A model generated the notes under the pieces. The model was not told where the DNA came from. It saw nothing but the letters and a program-made list of their open reading frames with translations, and made no database searches. DNA of 64,000 bases from assembly GCA_035772405.1 (NCBI GenBank), contig JAYKKM010000145.1, forward strand, positions 1,337,001-1,401,000, in the 5' to 3' direction. The stretch's first letter is position 1. The number at the start of each line of letters is the position of its first letter. The position numbers and the translations under genes are program-made. Source of the DNA: Chrysogorgia sp. JL179-B06 (Eukaryota > Cnidaria > Anthozoa > Scleralcyonacea > Chrysogorgiidae). This document shows positions 19,877 to 27,842 of the stretch, in pieces.

Positions 19877-20884
19877 TTAGTTTAGATAATTGTACGCAAG
19901 CCACGCGAATGTCACCGCAAACACCCACAGATTTTGAGCTAGCCAAGCGAGACCCTTTGCACCTGTCACCAGCGCGTCATAAACTAAGTTAGCCAACCCA
20001 ACAGCCCATGGACCCATCTTCATTATCGCGTTCTTAACAGCCTGTGCGAATGACCTCGTAGTCATAGCGCCTTTCATAACGTTAGACCTCCCAGCGATAA
20101 TAACAGTCGTCATAATCGCAGCTACTGAGATCGCTAAAGCACTCATCCCAACCATATTTTCTCTAGCCCATTTCTTGAACTTCTGCAATCTGTTAATGTC
20201 GACTTCCTGCTGCTCTCTAACCTCTTCTATTTCCCGCTGCTCAATAAGCATGTCTCTAGCTTTTTTAAGTCCAATCACTCTTTCAGCTAGATTGATGAAC
20301 TCTTTATCCTCCACAGCCGTGAGGTCTTTTACTGCAAGCTCCGCTATTCTTTTGTTCACTTCACTTATCAAGTTTTGAAAACGGTCCGCTCGTATTTGCA
20401 ATGTACCAGTGTCGCCTATTCTAGACTCACGCAGCACGTTCTTGCTTGGGTTGAGTAGCGCGCTCAACTCGTGGTTCTCGATTGGTGTTAGTTCAGGTAT
20501 GTTGACGTACTCTACGTGTGTGGTGTCTAACAATGGCGCACTCCTCACAATGTCTTCACGATCTCTCACATTGTCAATAGTCTGCGTTGCGAGATCACTA
20601 AAAACCCTCTCCACATGTTGATACACTCCTCCACCACTCCGCGTTACGAGATCGCTAGTAGTCTCCCCCATGTGTTGACGAAGTCTTATGTCGTGTTCGC
20701 GCTTCAGTCCACTCTCCACTCTAGTTAGTCTAGTTTCCTCATCGGCTGTGACGCCTAGATCGCCCCGAGCTAGCTCAAGATCTTGAGTGGCTCTTTCGAG
20801 ACTGCGATCTAGTTCATCATTACTCATATCTTTGTATTCATCAAAGCCCTCCGTCTCGAAGTCGTCGAAGCCACTCTTAGCCAT
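19877..20884 (-). CDS. Membrane protein, short paralogue of a tandem pair
   Basis: A 335-residue relative of the gene at 18379. Shared features are an N-terminal EYKDMSNDELDRSL, coiled-coil EVREQQEVDINRLQKF, a first hydrophobic segment (VGMSALAISVAAIMTTVII), RSFAQAVKNAIMKMGPW and a second hydrophobic segment at the C-terminus. Being adjacent to the integrase, as the duplication relic implies, it probably keeps the ancestral position. Start at ATG 20884, 6 bp after the integrase stop. Function unknown; a structural or membrane-active virion role is an inference. Confidence 0.8.
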   Translation of the reverse strand: MAKSGFDDFETEGFDEYKDMSNDELDRSLERATQDLELARGDLGVTADEETRLTRVESGLKREHDIRLRQHMGETTSDLVTRSGGGVYQHVERVFSDLATQTIDNVRDREDIVRSAPLLDTTHVEYVNIPELTPIENHELSALLNPSKNVLRESRIGDTGTLQIRADRFQNLISEVNKRIAELAVKDLTAVEDKEFINLAERVIGLKKARDMLIEQREIEEVREQQEVDINRLQKFKKWARENMVGMSALAISVAAIMTTVIIAGRSNVMKGAMTTRSFAQAVKNAIMKMGPWAVGLANLVYDALVTGAKGLAWLAQNLWVFAVTFAWLAYNYLN

Positions 20885-20890
20885 ATTACA

Positions 20891-21994
20891 CTAACCTACA
20901 TTTTGAATGTCGCTTTCTGGTATCCATGAGTTATGTTTGCTCTCATAACCCAACCATTTGACCAACGCCATCTTCTTCCCTCCGACTCTCTTTCTTTTCA
21001 ACACCTTTTCAACTCTGTACACATCGTCACCAGGTTTCTTATTGACTAGCGATAATTCCTGTTCATAAAATTTACCAATAATCTGTTCACCGCTTATATC
21101 CTCAATTTCGTACACATTCGGATCGTCACGAATAACCTTCACCACTTTAAACAGCTCCTCAGTGAAGTTGGCTTCGTAGCCCTTTGTGAACACACTCTTG
21201 TATTTACTAATTCTCACCGATTCACCAACTCTAAACTTTGGCAATGGGTTGTCTGCAAATTGATGACCAAACAAAGTGGTCCACACTTCGCGTTCATTTG
21301 ACTTATTGACATCCTTCGGTTTCATCATAACGCTTCGGTTCACATTGCTATTGTAATTGCTTACAAACTGGTCAAGAACGTTAATCCATTTGTACGTTCC
21401 ACGGGTATAAAAGTACTTCCACATAATGCTCTTCAAGCTTCTATTAAAACGCTCAACAACAGCGGCCTTTTTATCGCTCTTAGTGCTGAAATATTCAACA
21501 CCATGCTCTTTCAACAAACTTTTCACACCAACGTTGTAGAACTCGAGCCCATCGTCAAATTGCGCTAACTTAGGTGTGGTTCCAAACCGATCTTTAAAGT
21601 CATTCAACAATTTTCCAACAGCCTTAGTCATGTTCTTAGTGTCTTTTCTATAAACTGCAATGCCAAAAGCGTATCTACTCAATATTTCAATACCTGTCAA
21701 TATCCAATAATATCCACCATTCTGTTTTGAATACTTACTCATGTCCACTAAGTCCATTTGGAGCTCTTCACCAAGAAATCCAACAAAAGTCGCACGGAAC
21801 TTGTGCCTTCTCACAATAGGTTTGTACCTAGTGTAGGTGTCCTGCGCTGTCAACCATTCTTTCACTGTTTTTCTAGTCACTTTCAATCCGTCTCCCAATG
21901 CACTTTGATACAACCTCTCTACACCACTGTACCCTGTCTTAGGGTTGTAATAGATGTCTCTCAACCCCTGCTCTGTTTCCACACCAAGCTCCAT
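20891..21994 (-). CDS. Retroviral-type integrase with chromodomain
   Basis: A 367-residue integrase that should insert the linear element and create the 6-bp target duplication. The rve catalytic triad is visible as D81 (QMDLVDMSKYS), D147 (QFDDGLEF) and E181 (AAVVERFNRSLK), with the D,D-about-35-E spacing. An N-terminal helical region (residues 1-60) precedes it. A C-terminal chromodomain spans about residues 315-363 (YRVEKVLKRKR, ALVKWLGYESKHNSWIPES), a known Polinton trait that may tether integration to modified histones. The open frame extends upstream to a GTG, but ATG at 21994 is the likely start, 5 bp after the penton-like gene's stop. Confidence 0.95.
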   Translation of the reverse strand: MELGVETEQGLRDIYYNPKTGYSGVERLYQSALGDGLKVTRKTVKEWLTAQDTYTRYKPIVRRHKFRATFVGFLGEELQMDLVDMSKYSKQNGGYYWILTGIEILSRYAFGIAVYRKDTKNMTKAVGKLLNDFKDRFGTTPKLAQFDDGLEFYNVGVKSLLKEHGVEYFSTKSDKKAAVVERFNRSLKSIMWKYFYTRGTYKWINVLDQFVSNYNSNVNRSVMMKPKDVNKSNEREVWTTLFGHQFADNPLPKFRVGESVRISKYKSVFTKGYEANFTEELFKVVKVIRDDPNVYEIEDISGEQIIGKFYEQELSLVNKKPGDDVYRVEKVLKRKRVGGKKMALVKWLGYESKHNSWIPESDIQNVG

Positions 21995-21999
21995 ATAAT

Positions 22000-22698
22000 T
22001 CACACAATATACAGTTCCAATAGCACCGCACCAATTTTAGTATCGCCGTTATTTGGTTTGACGCGAAATGTCATACTTGAGTAAACACCTTTTTTAATAC
22101 CCACCTTGGACTCAATGTCCACATGGCGTTGCACTGACCCACTCAAAGACTGTTCAGTGGGTATTGGCAACGTCGCGATCACACTGCTTCGCTTCCCATC
22201 AATACCCACATTGCTCTCGGTTTCAACAATATCACATAAGATTTCTATGTACTTCAGACCTCTAAGCATGTCGACCTCGTTTGGGCTGATGTGCCACTTC
22301 GAGTCACCCTTAATCACCCTGTGCAACGCGAAACCAAGTAGAGGCCCAATGAGTTTAAGTCTAAGTGGAGTGCTAGCCTTAATCCTACATCTACTTGTGA
22401 GCGGCAATCTCTCTATCTCAATGTCCTCCCCACCATTTTTTTTATTCACTTCTTTTATTAATTTGACCAGTGCGTCGAAGTTAGCGTACCCCCCACTCGT
22501 TATCGTGCTTTTAAGATCACTCGAAGGGTGACTTAGCGCGTGGATAAGTACGGCGATATTATTATGTATGTTATAGTAGTCCCAAAACACAGTGGCTGTC
22601 TTGACCATAATGCATGGGTTATCGTGCGTGACCATTATTGCGTTGTCAAAGGACACAACTTTTTCTGCGCCTTCAATGAATACCGTCAACTTTCGCAT
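22000..22698 (-). CDS. Penton-like minor capsid protein (single jelly-roll)
   Basis: A 232-residue protein that I assign to the Polinton minor capsid family (former PX), expected at the five-fold vertices. Evidence is the C-terminal pattern KYIEILCDIVETESNVG ... SSVIATLPIP ... GVYSSMTFRVKP ... AVLLELYIV, with the beta-strand spacing seen in such proteins, and its place just upstream of the integrase. The frame is open further upstream, but that part would overlap the divergent gene at 22723; ATG 22698 (MRKLTVFIEG) is therefore preferred and leaves a 24-bp divergent promoter region. Confidence 0.75.
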   Translation of the reverse strand: MRKLTVFIEGAEKVVSFDNAIMVTHDNPCIMVKTATVFWDYYNIHNNIAVLIHALSHPSSDLKSTITSGGYANFDALVKLIKEVNKKNGGEDIEIERLPLTSRCRIKASTPLRLKLIGPLLGFALHRVIKGDSKWHISPNEVDMLRGLKYIEILCDIVETESNVGIDGKRSSVIATLPIPTEQSLSGSVQRHVDIESKVGIKKGVYSSMTFRVKPNNGDTKIGAVLLELYIV

Positions 22699-22722
22699 TA
22701 TGTATAACATACAGTATATTAT
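22699..22722. promoter_or_regulatory. Compact divergent promoter
   Basis: Only 24 bp separate the two start codons. They contain GTATAAC (22702-22708) and TATATTATA, TATA-like words usable in both directions. Confidence 0.5.
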
Positions 22723-24213
22723 ATGCAGAAAGCCCTTCGTGAGTACTATGGAAAGTACTACAAACATGCGATGGCTAACACATCGAAGGCTGCACATGAC
22801 GCAAAGGCAGACCTCATCAAAAAGTACCCCCACGCTACTTTAAGCAAATTCGAGTTCTATCCAAATATTTTGCAAGATGGTAAGATCATGAGTGTCGATG
22901 TGTATTTCAGAAACAATGACATCCTTAGCACAGACATAACCAGCACAACCTTCAAAAATGATAAAAGCATGTGGAAGTGGTTACACAATAGTAAGTTCCC
23001 AATAATATGGCAAGGTGGTGGAACTATCCAACCACTACCAAAAGGTCATAAAAACCACTGGGGGCTTTGGGATGGCTACCCAACAGAAAATGTGTTGGAT
23101 TATCCAGTGAATAACTTCAAAGTCTTTGTTAACCAAAACAGTTACTTCATGTCAAAGCTACCAGTCCTACAAATCACTACGTCAAAGACAAAATCAGAGT
23201 GGGATGACAGCGAATCTTACTACCGTGTTGTGTTTGCGACGTATTGTGCAAGTTTCTGTTGTGGGGTCTCATTGCAACATTTATCAGTGTCACAAGAAGT
23301 TCACCCCGTGGTCACAAGTGTGATGAGATTTCATTTGTACTTCACCATTAGAAGACTTCTGAGAAGAATGGAGGGTGGTGAGACCATGAAATCAATAAGT
23401 AGAGAATTCAACGCTTATGAGTTGTATGGCAAGACTTCCAAAATTCCCAGAAGGCACTACTACCAGAATAAAGTCCTGAGCGATGGCACTTTAGGTGAAT
23501 CCAGAGTGTTCACACTCAACGACGTTCAGAACGATTACAAACGATACGTCGCGCGACTCTCAGACGGCTTTACCAACATTGGGTTGCAATATCTAAACCA
23601 GTCCATAGAAGCCTTTGTGTACTCCACACTTGGTGCGCAAGCGAGAACACGTGTATCAGTCGTTGGTGGCTCTGCAGGAAGTCTAGAAACCCAACAAGAA
23701 TTCCGAAAGTTGTTCGCTGACAGTGTTATCAACTACGACGTATCAACATGGATTCTCAACATGAATAAATCGATTAGAGACACCAACGTTGTCCAAAATC
23801 TCGCAGTGTCGCCAAGTACATGGTTAATGCCGAGTAATGTGGTGATTCTCAAGAATAAAATCGCTGGGTACAACAACTTATTAAAGATTGCCACAGAGTC
23901 CATGAGATTTGGAGTGAACACTAGCTTGAATGCAACAACACCAACGATTACGGCTAAAAAAGTCCACCAAGAAAATGTGGTGACTCACTCCCTAGTAGCG
24001 CCAACGACTGTGAAGAGAAAAGCTCACCAAGAAAGTGTGGTGGTACCAACGAATCTTGTGGCTAAAAAAGTTCACCAAGAAAACGTGACACCACTTCCTG
24101 TGAGAAAAACAGTGGCCACCACCACAAGTAAGTCAGACACGACAACATTGGCGATAGTGTTAGGGTTCTCAGCAGTCTCTGGCTATCTGCTAACCAAATA
24201 CACCTTGAAGTAG
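22723..24213 (+). CDS. Membrane-anchored virion candidate, unknown
   Basis: A 496-residue protein, first gene of the rightward block. No family was recognised with confidence. The N-terminus is helical and basic, residues 60-330 look globular (WQGGGTIQPLP, LGAQARTRVSVVGG), and residues about 410-455 carry three copies of a [KA]HQE[NS]V motif (KKVHQENV, RKAHQESV, KKVHQENV) separated by Thr/Val-rich linkers. A single C-terminal hydrophobic anchor lies at about 473-492 (TLAIVLGFSAVSGYLL). The protein is followed after 2 bp by the fibre-like gene, which supports a structural role. MANTSKAAHD, 16 codons in, is an alternative start. Confidence 0.8.
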   Translation: MQKALREYYGKYYKHAMANTSKAAHDAKADLIKKYPHATLSKFEFYPNILQDGKIMSVDVYFRNNDILSTDITSTTFKNDKSMWKWLHNSKFPIIWQGGGTIQPLPKGHKNHWGLWDGYPTENVLDYPVNNFKVFVNQNSYFMSKLPVLQITTSKTKSEWDDSESYYRVVFATYCASFCCGVSLQHLSVSQEVHPVVTSVMRFHLYFTIRRLLRRMEGGETMKSISREFNAYELYGKTSKIPRRHYYQNKVLSDGTLGESRVFTLNDVQNDYKRYVARLSDGFTNIGLQYLNQSIEAFVYSTLGAQARTRVSVVGGSAGSLETQQEFRKLFADSVINYDVSTWILNMNKSIRDTNVVQNLAVSPSTWLMPSNVVILKNKIAGYNNLLKIATESMRFGVNTSLNATTPTITAKKVHQENVVTHSLVAPTTVKRKAHQESVVVPTNLVAKKVHQENVTPLPVRKTVATTTSKSDTTTLAIVLGFSAVSGYLLTKYTLK

Positions 24214-24215
24214 TA

Positions 24216-25166
24216 ATGAGTCTAAACTATGGGTATGAGTCTGACGACCCTCACGATAAAATACTAAAGAGAACGAAAAGGCATCTGGACGAAGATCCTA
24301 AATTAAGCGCGACCGGTGGAAGGATGTCTGGAATAATAGACATGCAAGGCTCAGCGATAAAAAACGTAGCAGACCCAGTCGATGACTCAGATGCTACCAA
24401 TAAAAGAACTCTAGAGCAATTGCTGTCAGGCTACCTCAAGAGTCAGTCCTATAATGTTATGCTCGACTTCAACGTTAGCACACACGCCTTGAAAAACGTG
24501 GAATTTCACACCAATGGTTCAAACAAAGTGAAAGCCATTGGTGAAACAAGTAAATTAGTGCAAAACAACCCGGCTTATGGTCCTATTGTCGGCATCAGCG
24601 GTGTGAGTCAAAGTTTTCTATCACCTGTGTTAACACCAATCCCACTTGAGTCAGGTCTCCATTTTAACTGCCCCAGTATGCAATGGTGTGATCTCTCTAT
24701 TTTTGTCGTGGTGAGGTTACCTACTCGCACCGCTGGATCAAATTGGGAGACAATTATATCAAACGATGACGGTCAGTGGGATAAGTTCATAGGGTACAAG
24801 ACTGGTGTGACTAATGGACTCGCGTATGGTGGTAGCATCCCAGCGATGGAGAGCATATGCACTATTCCAAGTGGTGTCGACCTCACAAAAATGCATATGA
24901 TATCAATACACTGGCAAATGGACAATTCACACGTCAGGGTCAACAACGTCAAGTCAACCGATTCAGACTTCATAGCGAATATGAAAAAGATAGGCACACC
25001 CTATGGAACAATTTTTGGAATACATCGACCAAGAATACCACTCGCACCTTATGCATACCCATCACTGATAGAATTCTACGGTGTGAAAATTGTGAGTGGC
25101 TACATGACGAACCGAGACATCATAATCATGGGTGGAGAAATGATGAAGGAATATGGTGTAAAGTAA
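24216..25166 (+). CDS. Fibre-like attachment protein candidate
   Basis: A 316-residue protein. Residues 34-68 (GGRMSGIIDMQ, IKNVADPVDDSDATNK) have the repeat found in bacteriophage tail-fibre shafts: Gly-Gly-x-Met-ser-Gly-x-Ile-x-Met, then Ile-x-Asn-x-x-x-Pro, then Asp-Ala-x-Asn-Lys. The C-terminal 200 residues are beta-rich and resemble a concanavalin/LamG-like sandwich (WETIISNDDGQWDKFIGYKTG, IEFYGVKIVSG). Together this suggests a receptor- or glycan-binding fibre mounted on the penton. The coding context (capsid-associated block, 2 bp after the previous stop, stop abutting the next ATG) fits. The function is inferred. Confidence 0.75.
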   Translation: MSLNYGYESDDPHDKILKRTKRHLDEDPKLSATGGRMSGIIDMQGSAIKNVADPVDDSDATNKRTLEQLLSGYLKSQSYNVMLDFNVSTHALKNVEFHTNGSNKVKAIGETSKLVQNNPAYGPIVGISGVSQSFLSPVLTPIPLESGLHFNCPSMQWCDLSIFVVVRLPTRTAGSNWETIISNDDGQWDKFIGYKTGVTNGLAYGGSIPAMESICTIPSGVDLTKMHMISIHWQMDNSHVRVNNVKSTDSDFIANMKKIGTPYGTIFGIHRPRIPLAPYAYPSLIEFYGVKIVSGYMTNRDIIIMGGEMMKEYGVK

Positions 25167-25373
25167 ATGGGAGCATGTATTTCGAGACCTCATGAAATAT
25201 ATAAGATAAATAAGACGACTGATCACATGTTCAAAGCTGGTGGGTCATTTGGTCGCGGTGACGTTACTCTCGAGCTCCACGCTGAGATTGGTATGAGGTC
25301 TAAAAAGACTTACGGCAAACCTATTACGTTACCAGAGTCAGACAAAGTAGGAGTGGTGGGAGACGTGACCTAA
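25167..25373 (+). CDS. Small putative N-myristoylated protein
   Basis: A 68-residue protein whose ATG directly follows the fibre-like stop. It begins MGACISRP, matching the N-myristoylation consensus (Gly2, Ser6) with Cys4 as a possible palmitoylation site. The rest is polar and basic without a membrane segment (GGSFGRGDVTLELHAEIGMR). A membrane-attached virion or assembly role is plausible. No homologue recognised. Confidence 0.65.
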   Translation: MGACISRPHEIYKINKTTDHMFKAGGSFGRGDVTLELHAEIGMRSKKTYGKPITLPESDKVGVVGDVT

Positions 25374-25379
25374 GTTAAA

Positions 25380-25520
25380 ATGGGTTGGCTTAGAAAACTG
25401 GTTCGTAACATTAGAAACTTTTTCAGACGACGTAGAAAACTGAAGACTAATAAAACACACCTGCTGCATTGGTACACAACAAACCAGATCTATAAAAAAC
25501 CCGACACCTATGTCGAGTAG
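25380..25520 (+). CDS. Arginine-rich 46-residue peptide
   Basis: A short open frame starting MGWLRKLVRNIRNFFRRRRK, an amphipathic, strongly basic helix, and ending ...KKPDTYVE. It lies 6 bp after the previous stop in the same direction and fills the gap up to a hairpin and T-run. Small basic proteins in related viruses condense DNA or act on membranes; which applies here is unknown. Confidence 0.55.
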   Translation: MGWLRKLVRNIRNFFRRRRKLKTNKTHLLHWYTTNQIYKKPDTYVE

Positions 25521-25529
25521 TTTTTTTTT
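25502..25529 (+). terminator. Hairpin plus T9 tract
   Basis: CGACA-CCTA-TGTCG (25502-25515) followed by the stop codon and nine Ts (25521-25529), ending the middle transcription block. It looks like an intrinsic or viral T-rich termination signal; function is inferred. Confidence 0.4.
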
Positions 25530-25550
25530 GTAGGAGACTATAATATAGTG
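25530..25550 (+). promoter_or_regulatory. TATA-like element before BRO gene
   Basis: ACTATAATATAG lies at 25537-25548, immediately before ATG 25551. Confidence 0.4.
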
Positions 25551-26318
25551 ATGACCTCCACAGTGCTTCGATTATTCGACTTCGATGACCACCAAATCAC
25601 GACGGTCATGGACAACGGCGATATATGGTTCAAAGCAAGAGAAGTCGCAAGCGCTCTAGGCTATGCTAGACCAAAAGATGCAGTCAACGACCACGTCGAA
25701 CCTGATTGTAAAATGAAGGTAGAGCAGGCCTCGTTTATTAACGAACTTGGGGTCTACTCATTGGTGTTCTCAAGTAAAATGGAGCGTGCGAAACACTTCG
25801 GAAGGTGGGTGCACTCAGAGGTCTTACCAAGCGTTAGAAAAAGTTTAGCTGACGTTGGTCTCAAACACAATCAGTTTAAAATGATCACCGAGTTCGACCT
25901 TCATACGAAAGTTGTTGGGTTTCTTAGGAAATATTATCCAGAAGCTATTTTGATAGCCGCTTGTGGTGAGAATCAAGACACTTCGAGTAAAAGAATAAAT
26001 TCGTGGAAAAAAGGTTACCAACGTGGGACGCCTGACTTGATTATTGCCAATGCAAACCGACAGCATAGCGGGCTCGTGATTGAGTTCAAGAATCCAGGTG
26101 GCACAGGCAAGACATCCAAAGAGCAGGAGTCTCTGTTGCTCAGATATAAATCCGCTGGTTATCTAACACTCTTGTGCGACTCGTACGACGACGCTATTAC
26201 CACGGTAGTAAAATATCTCTTTGACGTTGGGTTTCAGTGCTCTCACTGCCTTCGTAAATTTAAAAATAAATCAGCGTTGAGTAACCATGAGATACGTTAT
26301 TGTAAAGAGACTTTTTAG
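25551..26318 (+). CDS. BRO-N / VRR-NUC nuclease / zinc-finger fusion
   Basis: A 255-residue three-part protein. Residues 3-102 are a BRO-N (antirepressor-like) DNA-binding domain (GDIWFKAREVASALGYARPK, WVHSEVLPSVRKS). Residues about 113-222 match a VRR-NUC endonuclease of the PD-(D/E)XK fold: GTPDLII at 149-155, the IEFK core at 167-170, and a Lys-x-Gln-like KEQES near 180-184. A C-terminal Cys2-His-Cys finger spans 229-251 (CSHCLRKF..HEIRYC). It could cut or resolve replication intermediates, or act on host DNA. GTG at 25548 is upstream, but ATG 25551 is the likely start. It is convergent with thymidine kinase. Confidence 0.88.
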   Translation: MTSTVLRLFDFDDHQITTVMDNGDIWFKAREVASALGYARPKDAVNDHVEPDCKMKVEQASFINELGVYSLVFSSKMERAKHFGRWVHSEVLPSVRKSLADVGLKHNQFKMITEFDLHTKVVGFLRKYYPEAILIAACGENQDTSSKRINSWKKGYQRGTPDLIIANANRQHSGLVIEFKNPGGTGKTSKEQESLLLRYKSAGYLTLLCDSYDDAITTVVKYLFDVGFQCSHCLRKFKNKSALSNHEIRYCKETF

Positions 26319-26554
26319 ACAGCGAGTAATAAGTCGAATTAGCACTCGTTCTCGTTGTTGAGACGACGTTTGAAGCGACAACTGCTCTAGCATTTTTTAA
26401 AGACGTTTTTAACTTGGTGAAAAATATCTGCGAAACTTTCTCTCTTTATTTCACGAACCTTCTGACCACTGTGTGAAAAAATGTTTCCATGAGACATTGG
26501 ACGCTTCATGTGACCAATGTCTAAATTTAAAAAGTGGGGTATCCGAGAACACCC
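26319..26554. other. Convergent spacer between BRO and TK genes
   Basis: Contains a 9-bp stem hairpin (AGACATTGG/CCAATGTCT) at about 26491-26521 and GGGGT/ACCCC at 26536-26555, the latter overlapping the TK stop and followed in TK direction by a short T-run. These probably form the 3' ends of both transcripts. Confidence 0.4.
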
Positions 26555-27124
26555 CTAATTTTGTGTGGAAGGATGATGACGTCTGCACACTGCGCGATAT
26601 TGCTCAGCACCACCAACGAATGATGGCCCTGGGTTGTATCTCCAATTGAATGGCGCTTCGACAGTCGTTCCGTAAGTGTCACGACAAACGGCGCAATACG
26701 CTTTTAGAAATGTGATGTCGTCTGCTACTGGGAAGAGCGTGTCGAGTTCACCAAGTCTTTTTAAATGCTCTGTTGTTATGAGACCACAAATAATGACGTG
26801 AATGCCAGCTTTAATGTATTCACGGGTAACTGACAGATCAGAGTACCAATGGCCCTCATCAATGCCAATGACGTCATAATCGGCTATCTCGGAAGAACTC
26901 GGAAGGTTGGTGATTAACTTCGCAGGTAAACTGTCTGATCCGACAACAATGGTCTGACGATGTGTGGAGAACACGTGGTCAGTTCGCCTGGTGTCACCTG
27001 CGTTGTTCATGTAGAGGACTTTTAGCCCTGACTTACTTAACGCGACTAACCTGCGGAGAGTCTCTGTCGTTTTCCCTGCGAACATGGGACCAATCACGAT
27101 TTCTAGTTTACCGATTTTCTTCAT
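26555..27124 (-). CDS. tk: Thymidine kinase, type II
   Basis: A 189-residue enzyme that phosphorylates thymidine with ATP, raising dTTP for DNA synthesis. Walker A is GPMFAGKT at residues 12-19, in the family form GPMFSGKT. The Walker B/catalytic segment is GIDEGHWYSD around 87-96. A C-terminal zinc site is formed by CAVC and CRRH. Length is typical for cellular and viral TK1-like enzymes. It is not part of the Polinton core set, so it was probably acquired from a host or another virus. Start at ATG 27124, overlapping the end of the upstream gene by 17 bp, which suggests co-expression. Confidence 0.93.
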   Translation of the reverse strand: MKKIGKLEIVIGPMFAGKTTETLRRLVALSKSGLKVLYMNNAGDTRRTDHVFSTHRQTIVVGSDSLPAKLITNLPSSSEIADYDVIGIDEGHWYSDLSVTREYIKAGIHVIICGLITTEHLKRLGELDTLFPVADDITFLKAYCAVCRDTYGTTVEAPFNWRYNPGPSFVGGAEQYRAVCRRHHPSTQN

Positions 27125-27842
27125 GATTACTATACCTCCAGAGAAATGCTCTCTCCTGTTGCGGCAACTGTTGTTCGTTGTTAAATATCCGCTGAAGCTC
27201 TAAGTTTTTAAGATGAGTCTGCGAGCTCTCATGTCTTAAGCGATGCAGTGGGTCGTTGGTGACCACACCGCACGGGTGACAGGTGTACGCGTTTTCGTCT
27301 CTCGCAAAGTGTCTGTGAGCGGGCGAGAGTACGTGGTCCCTGATATCGTCCGCACCTAGTATCTCATTACACCCAACCTTGCAAACGTGAACGTCGCGGT
27401 TTGCGGCGAGCTCTAGCCACGCTTTGGCTTTGGTTGGGCATGGTTTCCACATAAGGGTCGCTAAGAACACTTGGAGGAAATTACCGAGTAATGTGGCTGT
27501 GGACTCACAAGGGTTGTTCAAGTAGACATCACTCGCTAACATAAGGTATTTGAATGGTGAGTAACACCACACAGGGATTATGTCAGATAACATACCAGCA
27601 AGCTCGTTGGCTCTGTCTTCTCGAAGATCGATCCAAGCGTCGAGAAGATACCTCGTATGGCGGATCTGAGAGCCAAGCCGTTTTGGTGGCCCTTCAGGGT
27701 CGGGGTCGAACATTGTGTATGTTGAGAAGTACTCGTTTAAGACGGTAGGTCCAGAGGCGCCTTGTAGGGTGGGCACACTGATAAAGGCTGTTCTCAACAT
27801 GTTGGTAATATCTTCTTCGCTGATTTCTCTGGCTTGAGTCAT
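27108..27842 (-). CDS. Zinc-finger protein, unknown
   Basis: A 244-residue protein without recognised relatives. The N-terminal 150 residues are helical. The C-terminal part holds two Cys/His clusters: CKVGC followed by HVLSPAHRH, and CHPCGVV followed by HRLRHESSQTH, spaced like C2H2 fingers, so nucleic-acid binding is likely. GTATAAC lies 3 bp before the ATG. It is the first gene of a two-gene leftward accessory unit with TK. Confidence 0.75.
   Translation of the reverse strand: MTQAREISEEDITNMLRTAFISVPTLQGASGPTVLNEYFSTYTMFDPDPEGPPKRLGSQIRHTRYLLDAWIDLREDRANELAGMLSDIIPVWCYSPFKYLMLASDVYLNNPCESTATLLGNFLQVFLATLMWKPCPTKAKAWLELAANRDVHVCKVGCNEILGADDIRDHVLSPAHRHFARDENAYTCHPCGVVTNDPLHRLRHESSQTHLKNLELQRIFNNEQQLPQQERAFLWRYSNHEENR

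Noticed and set aside
21995..22003. GTG start for the integrase, and similar GTG/TTG starts at 25548 and 28315
   Set aside because: In a eukaryotic element ATG codons a few residues downstream are the reasonable starts and avoid overlap with neighbouring genes.
22699..22833. 45-residue N-terminal extension of the penton-like protein
   Set aside because: It overlaps the divergent gene at 22723 and its residues are hydrophobic and Cys-rich, unlike capsid proteins.
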